Origin: Aculops lycopersici
Lineage: Eukaryota > Arthropoda > Arachnida > Trombidiformes > Eriophyidae
DNA length: 64,000 nt
Assembly: GCA_015350385.1 (NCBI GenBank)
Contig: WNKI01000002.1
Span: forward strand, 6,120,700-6,184,699
Direction of reading: 5' to 3'
Made by a program: the position numbers and the translations under genes. Under the pieces are notes generated by a model, which saw only the letters and a program-made list of their open reading frames with translations, ran no database searches and was not told the origin of the DNA. How positions within the stretch are numbered: position 1 is the first letter of the stretch; each line of letters starts with the position of its first letter. Positions 51,970 through 64,000 of the stretch are shown in pieces.

Positions 51970-54900
51970 GATTGATCAGTTCTCACTTCTAATTTATCTC
52001 TTCTAACAACCACTCAGTATCTCCAATTTGCCATGTTGGTTGTTTGCCTCGTACAAAGAAAAAGAGGGACCAGGTAAAACGGCACTTGGAAACGGAGTGT
52101 CAAAAATCGACATTCTGAGAGTCGTAAAAAAGTTTACAAATGATGTCTGTCGTCCGAAGAGGATTGAGTTGAATAGGGTTTCAAAGGGAAACAACTGTAG
52201 GCGCGAAGTGATGAAAGTACTGGTCCATTAACGCGCGAACCGTTCTTTTCGGCCATGAGATTAATCTTCTTTTACCGAATAGCGAGAGTAGTTATTGCGA
52301 CAGGTATAGCGAATTAGGCATCAAAAACTCCGGTTGGCTTAGTCGGATTCACCTTGAAACCTGTAGCAAAGCAATGGCGACGAGAACCATGTTTGCAACG
52401 CAGTGCAGTGGCGAGAAGACAGATTAGCTTAGCGACTAGTGCACTCGGATTAATTTTGATTCAAAACTGTATCTCTATTGTAACAGTAGAGGAGATGAGT
52501 AGTTCTGACTTCATCACTCCATGTCCAATTGTCATGATGAAGTGAAGTGTTCGTCGTTTTATCTGGCTTCCAAGATGAAAGGGCTCGAGGTTGAAACTCC
52601 ATCAATGTCAACTGGATCATCAAGGCGTCCTTCTTGACAAGCTTCAGGAAAAGAAGGGTTTGAGGGGTTCCTCTAACTTTGGTAAGCTGGTTATATGCAT
52701 GGCCCGCTCAGGAGTTACACCGTGAAGTGGGCGTTCCCTTGCAGCCCGCGATCCCGAGCCACCAAGCTTGTTCTAATCTCTCTTCTTATACAGAAGCAGA
52801 GATAGACTCGGACAAAGAGACATGGAATAATAATGCTAATGATGATGCTTGCTGATGGCTTTTGATAATAATGATTGTTACCATTATGTGACACTGAGTG
52901 GGCGACCATCCAATGTGAGTCCATAATAATGATAATAATAATGACGGAAGACAACCGAAAGAGGTAGCGATAGTAGCAGCAGCGCCAGCAGAACAACAGG
53001 TGGCCCTTTGGCTCGGATTACCCTTGATTTGTGTAGTTTACCGTTGGGCGCCGCGAGTTTGTTGTTGTGTCCATCGATTTGATTGCCCAAGACAAACGCA
53101 CGATTACTATAATCTGGATGCCAGGAACCAATGATGTAAAGTTGAAGGTGAACTCAATGAAACTAAGCCAAACTAGACAAAACGTAAATTAACCTACCGT
53201 TACGCAACGGAAGCGAGATTTGGGTGCCAACTCATCTGAGTTGAGAGCGAGAATATAAAGTATCACTCGATGCATTAGCCAGGTCAACTGGCCGCCAACT
53301 GCTTTCTCATCTCACCAATGCAACTGATACAAGCGATTACAGTTGTTTAGTAGCTGGGTAACGATCTGCTTTCAAGCAAGTGGCTAATCCGGACAAGAGA
53401 GCAGCGTGGGTGTCGCTCGGTAACAGCAAGCAACAGGTTTCCGCCTCGAGCTATTTACTTTTCTCTCCATCAAATCGATATTTATATGGCTGGCCAATCG
53501 TTCATGTTAGTCCCCGCATATTGCAACGCAAAGATGAATACAAGAAACAGAAACAACAACTCCATTGTTGCTTGCCGAGAGATGAGGTGCGCATACTCTT
53601 TACCTCGCTTTGGCCGATATTCTTAATAATTGCCTCGACACCGAATATTGTAGAGTCTCAGGTTTTAATTGAGGCAATGGGTGCGCTACCATTGTTAGAG
53701 AGAAGAAAGTGAAACTAGTTGCCCGCCTCAAAAAGTGCTTCGCTCCACTTCCGGCCTATTGAACAGGCAGAAGCTCACTACTGGAACATGAAGCTAACTT
53801 GGAGTGAGGAAAGGAAGGAAGGCAATAAAATACAGGTAAATAAAATTGAATAATTGCCTGCCACTAAATTAGCTACAAGTGGCGAGAAAGCTCTCGCCCA
53901 CTGCCCCAGCAAACAGTTAGATAACACTAGCACTTCCAGGAATTTAAACCGAAGCTCTCGTATGTGTGTGTGATTGGCAAAATGCAAATCGTTTGCCATA
54001 CAATCCACAGGTTGGCACAAAGAGTAGACACCGACTCATATGGCGCCAAACTAAAACAGACCAATCGACGTGGATGCGTCTCGTCAAGTTGCAATGGAAA
54101 TGGATGTGGAAGTGGAGGTTGAGGTTGAGATTGAGAAAGAAGATGCACTTCCGTCTCGAATTCCAACTCAACAAGACAACTTCCTCCGAGTTTAAATTAT
54201 CAGCTACCACTGGCTCAGTGAGTGAGTGTGCAAATCTAAACCGCTAGCTTGCTGCCCTAAGCTCAACTGGTGGCAGTGACGAATGATTAGTTGGTGTGGG
54301 TTGGTATTTGCTGTTGCTGTTGTTGTTATTGTTGCTCGTCGACGTCGTTGGCTCGTAGGCCAAAGTTAGCAATGATTGTTTCCTCTCTCCCTTTTCCATA
54401 AACTCGCTGAGCGCCTGTTGCGTCGAGTTGTTGCGTCGCGAGTTCCGTTGGAGCAATTTGCCGCAAATGATGCTAATGTAGCAGTCGATTGTAACCTGAG
54501 CCCAGCGGCCACTTGTTGCAGCCGTCGCTGCCGCAACTTGCTTAGCGCAGTGTCCTAACCGCACAACAACAGGTGAGCAGCGGCTGCTTACGGTGTGTTG
54601 AGTGGCGCTAGAGGATGACGAGCGAGGTGATCCGCTGGCCGGTGGACATGCAAAGTGTACGATACTGTCCACCATTTGCTTGTTGCTGGCAAGCGCATCA
54701 AAAGGCTACCATAGCTTACCTGTCTGCACTTCTCGAGATGATATTCAAATTAGTCGCGCCGCTCATCACCACCAACCCGCTCGTCGACGGGCTCTTGCTT
54801 TGTGCTATTATCTCTATTAGCTCACCAATAGCTAGCACATGACACCAAAATCCAATGTCTCGGGCGCCTGAGATCGAGCCGCCTCTTCCGGCCGCTCGGG

Positions 54901-57138
54901 TGACTGGACACTTGGAATTCATCTGCCCTCATTTATTTCGTGGCGACTGCTCATTTTATTGAAAGAAAAATCCCGCAATGTGATCTCGTTCTCACCTCAA
55001 CTCAGTGGCGCGGTAGTCAGTCTATTGAGAGCCAATACTCTTGCTCTCATCTCATGAGTGCCGCAAAAGGCGCTAAGGCGGATAATAACTGCACTGCTGC
55101 TCTCTCGCTCCCCCTCTCTTTCTCAGTATCGCAGTCCGACTCTCATTGTTGCCTAATGAGCGCTTGAAATTAACACAATGTTGGATTGTGAAGAAGAAAA
55201 AACACTGGCGGCGACGGCAACGACCACCGCGCCGGCAACAAAGTGAAATATAATAGCGTGGCCAGGCGAGTTAAGCTTGCCAAGTTTGGCGCTTGGAGTT
55301 GAGATGATTGTATGAAAAATTCCGTGTCCACTTTTGCCATTGGTAACTGGTCAGCGGTTTGCCGAGCCACAGTTCCATACTTGGCCCTGGCACTTCCTAG
55401 TCTGCCACCTTCAAAAAGTGAGAGCAAAAGACTCTCTCCCTCTCTCTCTCTCTCTAGCTGGCAAAAAGTAAAAAGACCAAAGAGAGCGAGAGAGACTCTG
55501 TCAACCGCAACACTTGCAGCTGCCAAGTTGCAACCACTTGCTTACCTGACTACCTGAGAGAAGAAATCCATTGGCCACATGAAACTGGGTGTTTAGTATG
55601 GTTTTGCTTTGCTTTGTTTTTCTCTTTTCAGAATCCAGAGCCACTGATTATGTGAGGTGAATCGGCAACCAGTTGTTTAGATAACCATTGAGACCAATAG
55701 AGAGACGAACATACGAATAACTAGTTAGTCATAGTTGACGTGGTTGTGTACAATCGATTCCATGGGGCGTCGGCCCGTCGCAAGTTGGTGGCAAAAATCA
55801 ATCGAAGTAAAGCAAAACCTTGAGCTTGACCACCGACATAAGCATTACTGCACACCTGCAACTAGAGTGGGGGCCACTTGTGTGTTTTCTCTTGCACTTG
55901 TTGCCTCTGCTCTATCCATTCATGTCCTAGTCCTTCATTTTTTCCATTCATTTCACTTATTCCTCTGCAAACCGATCGAAATAATCAGCCGGCAGCCGAG
56001 CGGCCAGTTCACCAATTTTCCTCAATTTGAGTGCTCAGCTGATTTATTAGCTTGACATTGCAACCTGTTGCTGACCCTTCCGCAGCCAGCAAGTCAGGTA
56101 ATCATCTCTGTAAATCATCATCAATATAATCACTCGTCGCATAAACTCCTTTTAGCAAGAAACCCTCTCTCAGCCACCCACTAAAAGAAGCTCGTATTTT
56201 CGAATGACTGAACGGGCTTCATTCAAATGCTTTTAAGACAAACCGCTCGTCTTTTATCATTACCTGTTGTCTTTCACTTTCAGTCCCGCTCTTGCCCACC
56301 CGACTGATCCATTTGATCAGCCGATACTTGACCAGCGCTTGGTGCTTGTGTGAATCCTTACTCGATTAATGGAAACCAATTCAAGCGTATCGCATGTTTC
56401 ATCATGCCGATCAACGAATCTAACGGCGAGACCGAAACTGAAGCATTAAGATGATGCTAAATCATCTCTCTATCTCTCTCTCTCTCTCTCTCTCTTCCTC
56501 GTTCGCCCCTTCGCTTCTTTGCCAAGGAAGAAAACTCGACGGCAATAGTGGAGCGACGGTCTTACCTGTTGGCCACATTTGAGTTATTAATCAGCTGCTT
56601 GCCTAATGGTTGGCTAGCGGCCGACTGGCCAACCGACTAGTCGGCTTGCCACTGGGCTGGCCAAAAGGTAAAGAGGCAAACGGCAAAAGATAGAACTTTG
56701 TTGGATGCTAATCGTCGATGAAGCCGACAGTTGCGCTGCCACTACCACCACCACCACTGCTCCTACTAATCCAATAACTTCTAGCGCTTTCTGGTGTACA
56801 CTTGTCTCGTGTGACTTTGTTGGTAAAAGTGATGCGAAACGTTTCTAGCAACTCAAGACAAAACCACCACTTGCTCCTCTATGACTTCATCACGACGAGA
56901 CGGTACGAACAGTGGTAGGAGTGGCACTAGCAGTTGTGGTGATTGTGGAAGCAGAAGTAGAAGTGGCGAGAAAACATTTATCTGACCAACCGAGTTAACG
57001 ATTGCATAACGAATAAGCGATTGGATTTCTTAATTATCATTATAAGCTCGCGCTTGTTGAATTGAGATGAAATTATACTGATTTCTTTCTCACTTTCTCC
57101 TTTCCACTTCGGACATTCCCTCTAGTTGCGCTAGAACT

Positions 57139-57336
57139 GTGAACCTGACCCTTACTGAGATCCAAGGTGAAGATATGGACCCTGAAAGCTTAAAAGATCC
57201 TCACAGTCTTGTGGAAACAATCCATAATATAGTCTTTGATAGCTTGGCAAATTACTGGATGGAATCGGGCGTTTTGGTGGTTGAGGGAGTTCAGACCAAA
57301 AAGATACTAGGAACCCGAAGATTTGTCGATGGTTGA
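57139..57336 (+). pseudogene. Possible decayed hAT-type transposase fragment
   Basis: A 65-codon frame without an ATG at its start reads SLVETIHNIVFDSLANYW and then ILGTRRFVDG before a stop. This resembles the C-terminal hAT transposase pattern (helix, S-L-x-x-Y-W, then a L-L-D-P-R-F-K-like segment) in decayed form. Codon-like composition here differs from the microsatellite-rich surroundings. The match is weak and short, and no terminal inverted repeats were identified. Confidence 0.2.
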
Positions 57337-60300
57337 TTATGAGAGCCAATCAGTAGAGAAATCAACAAAAACTCAACGGCATTCGACCACAATAGACACA
57401 AATTGATAGAGATACTCAGTTTGAGTTCAAAGCAGACTCTCAACGCGGATTGGGCACCCTTGCAGAGCAAGGGCCTCACATTGTAAAATCGATTGTTATA
57501 TAATACTGACCTTGATGCAGCAATATATAGCATACTTAACAAGTACGCTCTAATCTGAGGAATCCAATAGTGTAACTGGCATGTCAATATCTTGACCGGT
57601 TCTCAAGTTGTACCCTCGAACGTGTTTCAGGGTTCCGCAAGATCTCGAGAGAACCCCTACCCTCCCTGCCCTGGTTTTTGCATATTTCCATTCCGGTCTA
57701 AATCTGCACAGAACCTGCACAAAGCGGTTTTTACTGCGCGTCTCGGGCGCGCCAGGGGTCCCCAACAACCTAGCGCCCAGAATCAAGGTGCAACCTGTTC
57801 ATACGTCACAAAAGCCTGCAATCCAATCAAAACCGATGCGCCAACTTGCTCCCAACAAGGCACGAAAACCGTTTTAGAATGACACTTGTATTGCAAAAGT
57901 TATGCAAGATACAGTAAAAGTAAACACTGCAAACGTCTCAGAAGCATGATTCTGAGCTTCCGGTTGCGTCGGCATCATGCAATCGCTCATAGTTTTCGAG
58001 ATACAAACAGTATCTGAAATATTTTAACGCCAAAATTGAGGTCGAGAGCAAACTGAAAGGTGGAGCAAGGAAGCTCGCATCACATGCTACTCAGGATTAT
58101 TTTCTGAGACCGGATATCGGAAACTGGGCCTTCAATTTCCGGAGGCTGTGATGATCTGGTCGAGGGTTCCGATTCGTCGCTACCTCCGAATGGCACTGGT
58201 GCAGTAGGGTGCCTTCTAGAAGTTGGAAATAACGAGAGGGTTAAGCTTTATGTCTGTCGGCGCGTTTTTGGATCTGGTTTCCGCTTTTGGCCATGATCTT
58301 GTTGGCCCTTGGAATTTTTACACCAGATTCTAGCCACAAGTCCCTGAAATCGGGCTGCATCAGCCGAAAGGCACAGATTCGAGGTAGCTTGTGTTCCACG
58401 ACTACAAATAGGGCTCCTCTTCATACGGATGGACACCAAAAAGTCGACAACATATTGATAAACTCGGCTCGCTTTTTCGTTGAGCCGCCAACTCGTCCAG
58501 TTATCGAGAGTTCAAAGTGTCACCTGGCAGTTCATTTCAAGCAGAGTTGGCAGATAGCAACTTTTGATTGACTGGCACTCACATTAAGATTAAACCATGA
58601 CAAGCGAACCAGATGTGACAGTTCAAGCTCAGATACTTTATGCATTCATCATTGAGTCGTTGGAACTCGTGCCTTTGCGATTCCCAACAACAACTACAGC
58701 CTTCGATGCCAATCAACAAACAGGCGTCCATTGATATTCAAGTTAAGGTTACGTGGTAGTCATGATTGTAGTAGTGGTGGTTGCGTCGGCCGCAACAGGT
58801 TGTTGTGTTGGTGGTGGACCATTGGTTTATGAACCGAGAAGGAATGCTATAACTTCTGAACAGTCGACCGCTTGTTTGGGTTGTCGCTTGTTTCATAAGA
58901 TCAACTGGACGGACGAGTGATATGCCCCGGAGCTAAACATTGTCGACGACCGGTGATCGTGGCCTTTGACAGATATCATTTGTCTAGTAGCAGTAGCGAT
59001 TGTGCTTTTTCTTCTTACCTGAGTTAGCGCGTGTTTTCCAAATATCAGTATCATTCGCTCTTATGTTTTTATGTAACGGCATACATGTGTTTGTGTGTCG
59101 TTAAATTGAGATTTCTTCATCTTACACTCTGATTCCAACTCCCACTTCAGCCACAACCTCAAGTTGAACTTCAAATTCAGCTTTAACTAGCAATGGTCGC
59201 TCTTGCTGCACGGTCATAGAGATCATTCAAACGAGTTACCAAGATAGTCGCTCAAAGGAAACCAGCTAACTAGAGCGAGTTACGAGAAAGAGGGAGAGGG
59301 AGAGAGAGAGAGAGCGAGATAGGGAATGAGAATGAGCAACCACTGTGGCCACCTTGACTGATTCGAGCGGCTTGATTAGTCGTATCAGGTTGCTTTGAAA
59401 GAGAATCTGGTCATCACTGTTTACCTGGGCAGCGGCAACTCTTTCCACTGGACACAATGAACTGCCAGTGCCATTAGCTTTGTCTCTGACTCCAGCTCTA
59501 GACTCTCAACTCTCGCTTTAGCTTCTCCTCTCTACCTCCCTGATTTAGCTGATTTGAGGTGAGCTCCATTCATGATTCTGTTCCAATCTAGATCAAGTGG
59601 CCGCGTGCAAGTTGGTTAATTGGTTGCATCTTCTCTTTATTACGCACCGCCTCATTGTTGCTATTGTTAATTTTGATTTCCCTTCATTAGCTCAATCTCT
59701 CTCTCTCTCGATCCACCGATTGCAGTGCGACTCCAATCGGTCATAAGGCAACTATAACAGTCATGCCCGATTTGTTAGTTGAATTGAGATTGAGATTCAC
59801 AACTTGCGATTCAATTAACACGTAGTTGCTGTCCTTTTTGTTACCGTGTGCGCTACCGCTTGTACCTGAGATCAAAATCGAATCGAGCCGCAAGAAGAAG
59901 AAGAGATAGATTGTTGGCTTGTAGTCATTTGATTGATAGTCATTGCAACTTTTCCGTTGTGCAGACTCGAATGACGAACGATATGCGTTCATTAGTAGCG
60001 CCAAGTTGCTACAGCAACCTGTTGCTGGCCATCGAGCAGACCATCTCAACGACGGTGGTTTGTTGGCCAATAATAGTAATGATACTCCTCACCTTTGTGG
60101 CGTCCTTGCCACAAAGCTCAGTGGTGGTAGTAGCAGAAACGAGAACCAGGAGAAGTGAGTTGTTTGGCGCCCATTGCTATTTGCGAGGGCCAAACAAGTG
60201 GCCGGCCGGACGACTTTTTCGCAAGACCTCTGTTGTTGCTGCCAATCGATCATTCACATTGCTTCTTGTTTCCTCGATTACAGCAACAGTCTGGTCACGG

Positions 60301-63172
60301 CGGCGAGTGTAACGAGAATATTTTGCATAATTTCTTGCAACTAGATGGCGTCTAGAGCATTTGGTTCAAAAGCTCCGCCTAGGTCTGTCGGTGAAGATGG
60401 AAATCTCGACTGGTTGGCTAGCTAACTGTCGCTGGCTTGCCAGCGCTACCTTGCCAGTCGCACAGGTGAATCCCTAGCCCTCGCTTTATATTTGTGTTCC
60501 TTGTGCGCATGTTTACCTGCGCGCGGAACTCTGGCCTGCCGAGTGTTGCTCTTTTTTACTTTTATTTTTACTTTCACTTTCACTTTCACACTCGCTTTCG
60601 ATAGCCTTCCTGCCGCCGCTACTGTTCATTCCTGCTCCTCCTCTATCTAGTGGCCAGCTCTCATCAAGTCTCCTCTTGTCGGCCAGACAAACGGACGGAC
60701 GGACGGACGATAGCGCCCAAGAGCAACAAGACTAATCGCAATGTACACCAACTAATTTTAGTCATTGATTATTCAGGTAACAATTGGCAACAGATGAGCG
60801 GAGAGGAGGCAGCTCGAATGAGAGCGAGGTAAAGTGAAAGCTAGTTGGATTAGTAGGAGTAGCAGTAGCAGCAACGACAACGATGACTGAGATATTATTA
60901 TATTTATATGATCCAAGAGCCTTCAAAAAAGTGAGTCTACAACAGTGAGCAACAGAAGCGAAATCAAGCGATCAGTTGGCAGTGATATCTTGCCCCCACC
61001 TGGCGGCGCGTGTTGTTCTTCAATCATCACCATCATCAACACAACAACCGCTACCACCAAGAGTTCAGTTGAAATTGGATTGAGTTGAGTTGAGTGGAGT
61101 AGAGTAGAGTTTAGTTAGTTGATTGCGAATGTGTCTTCTTTACGCCATAGGTGGTGTCTTCTCTCCCGATCAACATCTATCTCCTAGTCTCTCGAGCTCC
61201 AAATTCAAGGTGTCTCATGTAGATTTGAGTGGGGTAAAGAGAACTGAAGTGAAGTGGAGTAAAGTTGAATCAAGCTACTGCTCTTGATCTAGCTTCCTGA
61301 GTAGTTTAGCTGCGGAGCCCAAGAGTAATATAAAGAGAGTGAGATGGAATAAGAACAAGACTCAACCTCAACTCCCAAAGCTCCTCTCTTTGTATTCAAT
61401 TCAATTTGCAAGTCTGATTTGCCTTCTGGTTTTCAAATACAAATTCAAAGTCAGATTTAAATGAGCAAAGTAGATTCCAAATTCCAATTAAAAGACACCA
61501 AGCAAATTCCAGGGGAGAGAAGGGCAGCTACTGCTAGCAATAAGCGAGCAAAATATTTAGTCTTGTTTCATTTTAGTTTTAGTCACAGACCAAGAGACCA
61601 ACCAACCAACACAACTCATTGGTTATATCAATCAATGAATTAAAAACACACACACACACACACATTTGCAAATTGTACTCAAAGAGACCAACACTAAGAA
61701 GAACCACTAAGAGGACGAAGAACCAGGAAAAGTCAACAGGTTGCCTCGAATTTCAATTCGAAGTTTAGTGTCGAGCAAAGTTCAATTAGTTAGTTTTGTA
61801 GTGTGGGTGACATTCAAGTGCGGCCAACAAGTGCAAATAGAATGGGAGATTGATTTGAGAAAGTGGACGAGAGCAAGAGAGCTAGAGTTTTGCCGCTGCG
61901 GCCGCCTCCACCAAGACCATCGAGTTTGAACCAAATAAAACCAAACGCACACAAACATAGCTGAGCACAAAAAACACACACTAATACTCGCTTTACCATT
62001 AGCTTAAACGAAAAAGAAACGAGTTGACCAAATTGGAGGAAAGTGCAACAATCCTGCCCAAACCTTTCCTCGATCGACGACCAACGAAACGAAGTCGCCA
62101 CGATCTGCACCAAAAAGAAGACAAGTTCTAAAAGCAAACAGGTGCTGTGAGCATCTCAACGCGAGTAAGAGGAGAAAGAAGACCCTCTTTCTCCTAAACC
62201 ACATTGTCAAAGGAGAGAGAGAAAGATCTCAAAACACGCGCCATCTAATTGATCAAGTGTAAGTATTGTGAGGAGCAAACGGGAACTCGGCAATGGATGC
62301 CGAGTTCCACCAATCGACAAACCAACTGGCCAAAAAACCAACGCTGACCGCCACCACCACTGCCATTATCGAGACCGTGACACAAGAAGAAACGATACCA
62401 AAGCATGGCACCTCCAACTAGATAATGGTAGTAGTAGTTGTTGTGGTTGTACTATTGGTTGAGAAAGAGAGCAGCCAACAAGTTGGCTAGCTAGCTGACT
62501 TGCCAGCAAACCGTCAGAGGAAGAGGTGGTTGTTCATCGCGATAAGAGTTATTGCCTTTTAGCGAGTTTGTTTAGATTTGCGCTCATAATAACGAGAGTG
62601 TCGGCTTGCTAACTCGCCTGACCGCCAACCAACTGTTGCTCTTGTTCCACTCCATTCCATGAGTTTGTCTGTCTTGCAACTTGTTACTCGATAGATAAAT
62701 AAATAGATAGAGATAGAGAGAGAGAGAGGGAGAGAAAGAGACATACAAAAAAGATTGATGTTACCTTGCTGACCAACCATACACTCCAGGTGATGCAACC
62801 ATGCACGCCAAGTTTGACAGAGAGACCACAGTTGTGTTCGTATTGCTTACGAGTCGAAACGAGCAACGTTGTGTTGGATCAACTCAAGGTCCAAGGCAGT
62901 GAGTTAATACAATTAAGCAATCAGCGCCAGCTACCTGGTTGGTTATCGGAAAACGAACAAGTGATGGCCAGAAACAAACTTTGATACCTTGAAAAGTTGC
63001 GAACAGGAAACAGAATCTAACCCACCCTTTGCTCCCCATCGTCACCGTAACTGACACCATCACCATCGTATCTATCTGTCACCGACATTAGATATAACCA
63101 AACAACAGACAACTCGTGATTCCCTTCGGATGCGATACCAGTCACTTTCTCCGTTGCGCAAACACCAATACA

Positions 63173-63181
63173 TATATATAT
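63173..63181 (+). promoter_or_regulatory. TATA-like element before the chitin-binding gene
   Basis: TATATATAT about 24-32 bp before the ATG at 63205. If it acts as a TATA box, transcription would start around 63203, too close to use that ATG, and would favour the ATG at 63229 or 63316. The sequence may equally be a TA microsatellite. Confidence 0.3.
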
Positions 63182-63204
63182 ACAAACCATAACACGACGA
63201 AAAA

Positions 63205-64000
63205 ATGGACCAGCAAACTAGGAGCAAAATGATTGTAGCTACGAGTAGCAGTTTAATTGGCAGTAGTAGTAGTAGTCGGAGAGTCAAACTAACTAACAAC
63301 ACACCACTAATCACCATGGCCACATACATCCTATTGACCCTCAATGTGGCCACCTACTTTGCCTCGGCGGCGATGGGGTTGCCCGATGGAATCGATAGTG
63401 TTCTAGGGTTCATTCCAAAGTCCAATTTCAAATGCGAGCGCGACGGATACTTCGGCGACGTGGACAACGATTGTCGTCTGTTTCATCTTTGCCAAAAGCA
63501 GGTGCACTCCAACGGACATGTTGTAAGTAGATGCTAAGTTTTCTTTTTTCTCTCTCACAAACCTTCTTCACTCGCCTGTCGACCAAGCAAGCAAACTAAC
63601 AAATTGAATGCTATCTCGTTCCACAAAACTAAAGGAATGGCGCCACTGGACTTATGCCTGCGGCAACCAAACAATGTTCAACCAATTAACGCTCACCTGC
63701 GCCTTTATTGACGAGGCGATTCCCTGTAGACACTCGTCGCAATTCCAATACCTGAACGAGGTTATCCACAAGCCGAGCGAGCCGTTCCTCACTGATGCCG
63801 ACGTAACCAGCGGCTTCTCCTACTACAGCAATCGCGTTCTATCCGACGGAGCTCGTGCTCGCGCCTTCGAGGACTCCAACTTGCTGGCTCAAATTGGCGG
63901 CCAACCAGCGCCAGTTTCCGTTGCAGCTCACCAGCAGCAACAGAGAAATCCTATCAGAGATCAGTTTGCAACTGCCGACCAGACCGATGGCGGGTCGAGC
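63205..64000 (+). CDS. Chitin-binding (ChtBD2/CBM14) secreted protein, 5' part
   Basis: Exon 1 is 63205-63522 (donor GTAAGT) and exon 2 starts at 63635 and runs past the window end, in frame. The joined protein has one complete six-Cys chitin-binding type-2 domain: FKCERDGYFGDVDNDCRLF, then HLCQ, then the exon 2 cysteines in YACGNQTMF, LTCAFIDEA and PCRH, with the standard spacing. The splice site falls inside the domain and the Cys pattern confirms the join. The boundary given is the first in-frame ATG, but the ATG at 63316 has a better context (CACCATGG) and starts a signal peptide (MATYILLTLNVATYFASA), so the secreted form probably begins there. After the domain the chain turns Gln/Ser/Asp-rich. 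Such proteins bind chitin in cuticle, trachea or gut lining of arthropods. The end is missing. Confidence 0.85.

Larger units (their letters stand above)
48105..52020. repeat. Tandem segmental duplication, about 2-kb unit
   Basis: Unit A (about 48105-49910) and unit B (about 50219-52020) each contain a transporter gene plus more than 200 bp of almost identical 3' flank. Upstream of copy 4 the homology stops near 52020, about 50 bp before the ATG at a shared CTCAGTAT, so the breakpoint lies there. The middle of copy 4 departs from copy 3 and matches copy 2 instead. Confidence 0.85.
51970..63204. other. Large gene-poor region (11.2 kb)
   Basis: No gene is supportable. Motif content resembles the NK regulatory regions: CAGGTAA/TTACCTG words (52072, 53836, 54718, 56094, 56262, 56564, 59018, 59422, 60512, 60776), CAAGTG words, GA/CT tracts (56472-56494, 59299-59314, 62715-62728) and ACGG tetramers (60690-60710). 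Weak exon-like ORFs (59971-60154) and a possible transposon island (57.1-58.7 kb) are discussed separately. It may hold long introns or enhancers of a gene outside the window, or those of the chitin-binding gene at its right edge. Confidence 0.45.

Noticed and set aside
53380..53712. 110-aa plus-strand ORF
   Set aside because: No conserved domain, no supporting splice or promoter signals, and composition like the flanking non-coding DNA.
59848..60312. 154-aa ORF over 59848-60312 as a complete gene
   Set aside because: The first part is basic low complexity and the second continues past a probable donor at 60155; only the inner signal-like segment is kept, as a weak finding.

Overview
The window is nuclear DNA of a bilaterian animal, most likely an arthropod. 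It holds two NK-class homeobox genes, an hnRNP L/smooth gene, a eukaryotic tRNA-Phe with an internal Pol III promoter, and the start of a chitin-binding (CBM14/ChtBD2) protein typical of cuticle or gut lining. Most conserved genes have a single exon, so a compact, intron-poor lineage such as a mite is a reasonable guess; that placement is inference. No bacterial, viral or CRISPR locus was seen.

Layout. (1) 1-35 kb is a developmental region: a TLX/C15 homeobox gene on + (6478-15375, three exons with a 27-nt micro-exon inside the homeobox) and a single-exon bagpipe/Nkx3 homeobox gene on - (26576-28117). This is a piece of the ancestral NK cluster. Between them lie two small secreted-protein genes (18672-19655 and 20114-20461, both -), hnRNP L (21587-24097, -) and TRMT10 (25353-26399, +). 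The large non-coding stretches (1-6.4 kb, the 6.7-kb second C15 intron, 15.4-18.7 kb, 28.1-35.2 kb) are full of microsatellites, GA tracts, NK-type CAAGTG words and CAGGTAAA/CAGGTGAG words, and look like regulatory DNA. A 20-N assembly gap lies at 30717-30736 inside a GA microsatellite.

(2) 35.2-44.4 kb is a dense housekeeping block of intronless genes in alternating orientation: EMC2 (-), proteasome PSMB2 (+), mitochondrial GatB (+), a small ZGRF1-N-domain-like protein (-), a BOD1/SHG1-domain protein (+), mitochondrial thioredoxin (-), tRNA-Phe(GAA) (+) and the DEAD-box helicase DDX24/MAK5 (+). Several pairs share short bidirectional promoters, and three intergenic promoters carry CACGTG E-boxes.

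(3) 44.4-52.0 kb is a tandem array of four monocarboxylate-transporter-like (SLC16/MFS) genes, all on -. The first has a single in-frame TAA inside a family signature motif. The third and fourth are a recent duplication that includes 3' flank, and the fourth carries a tract identical to the second, which indicates gene conversion.

(4) 52.0-63.2 kb has no gene I can support. It resembles the NK regulatory regions in motif and microsatellite content, apart from a compositionally different island at about 57.1-58.7 kb that may be a decayed transposon. The window ends inside the chitin-binding protein gene (63205 onward, +).
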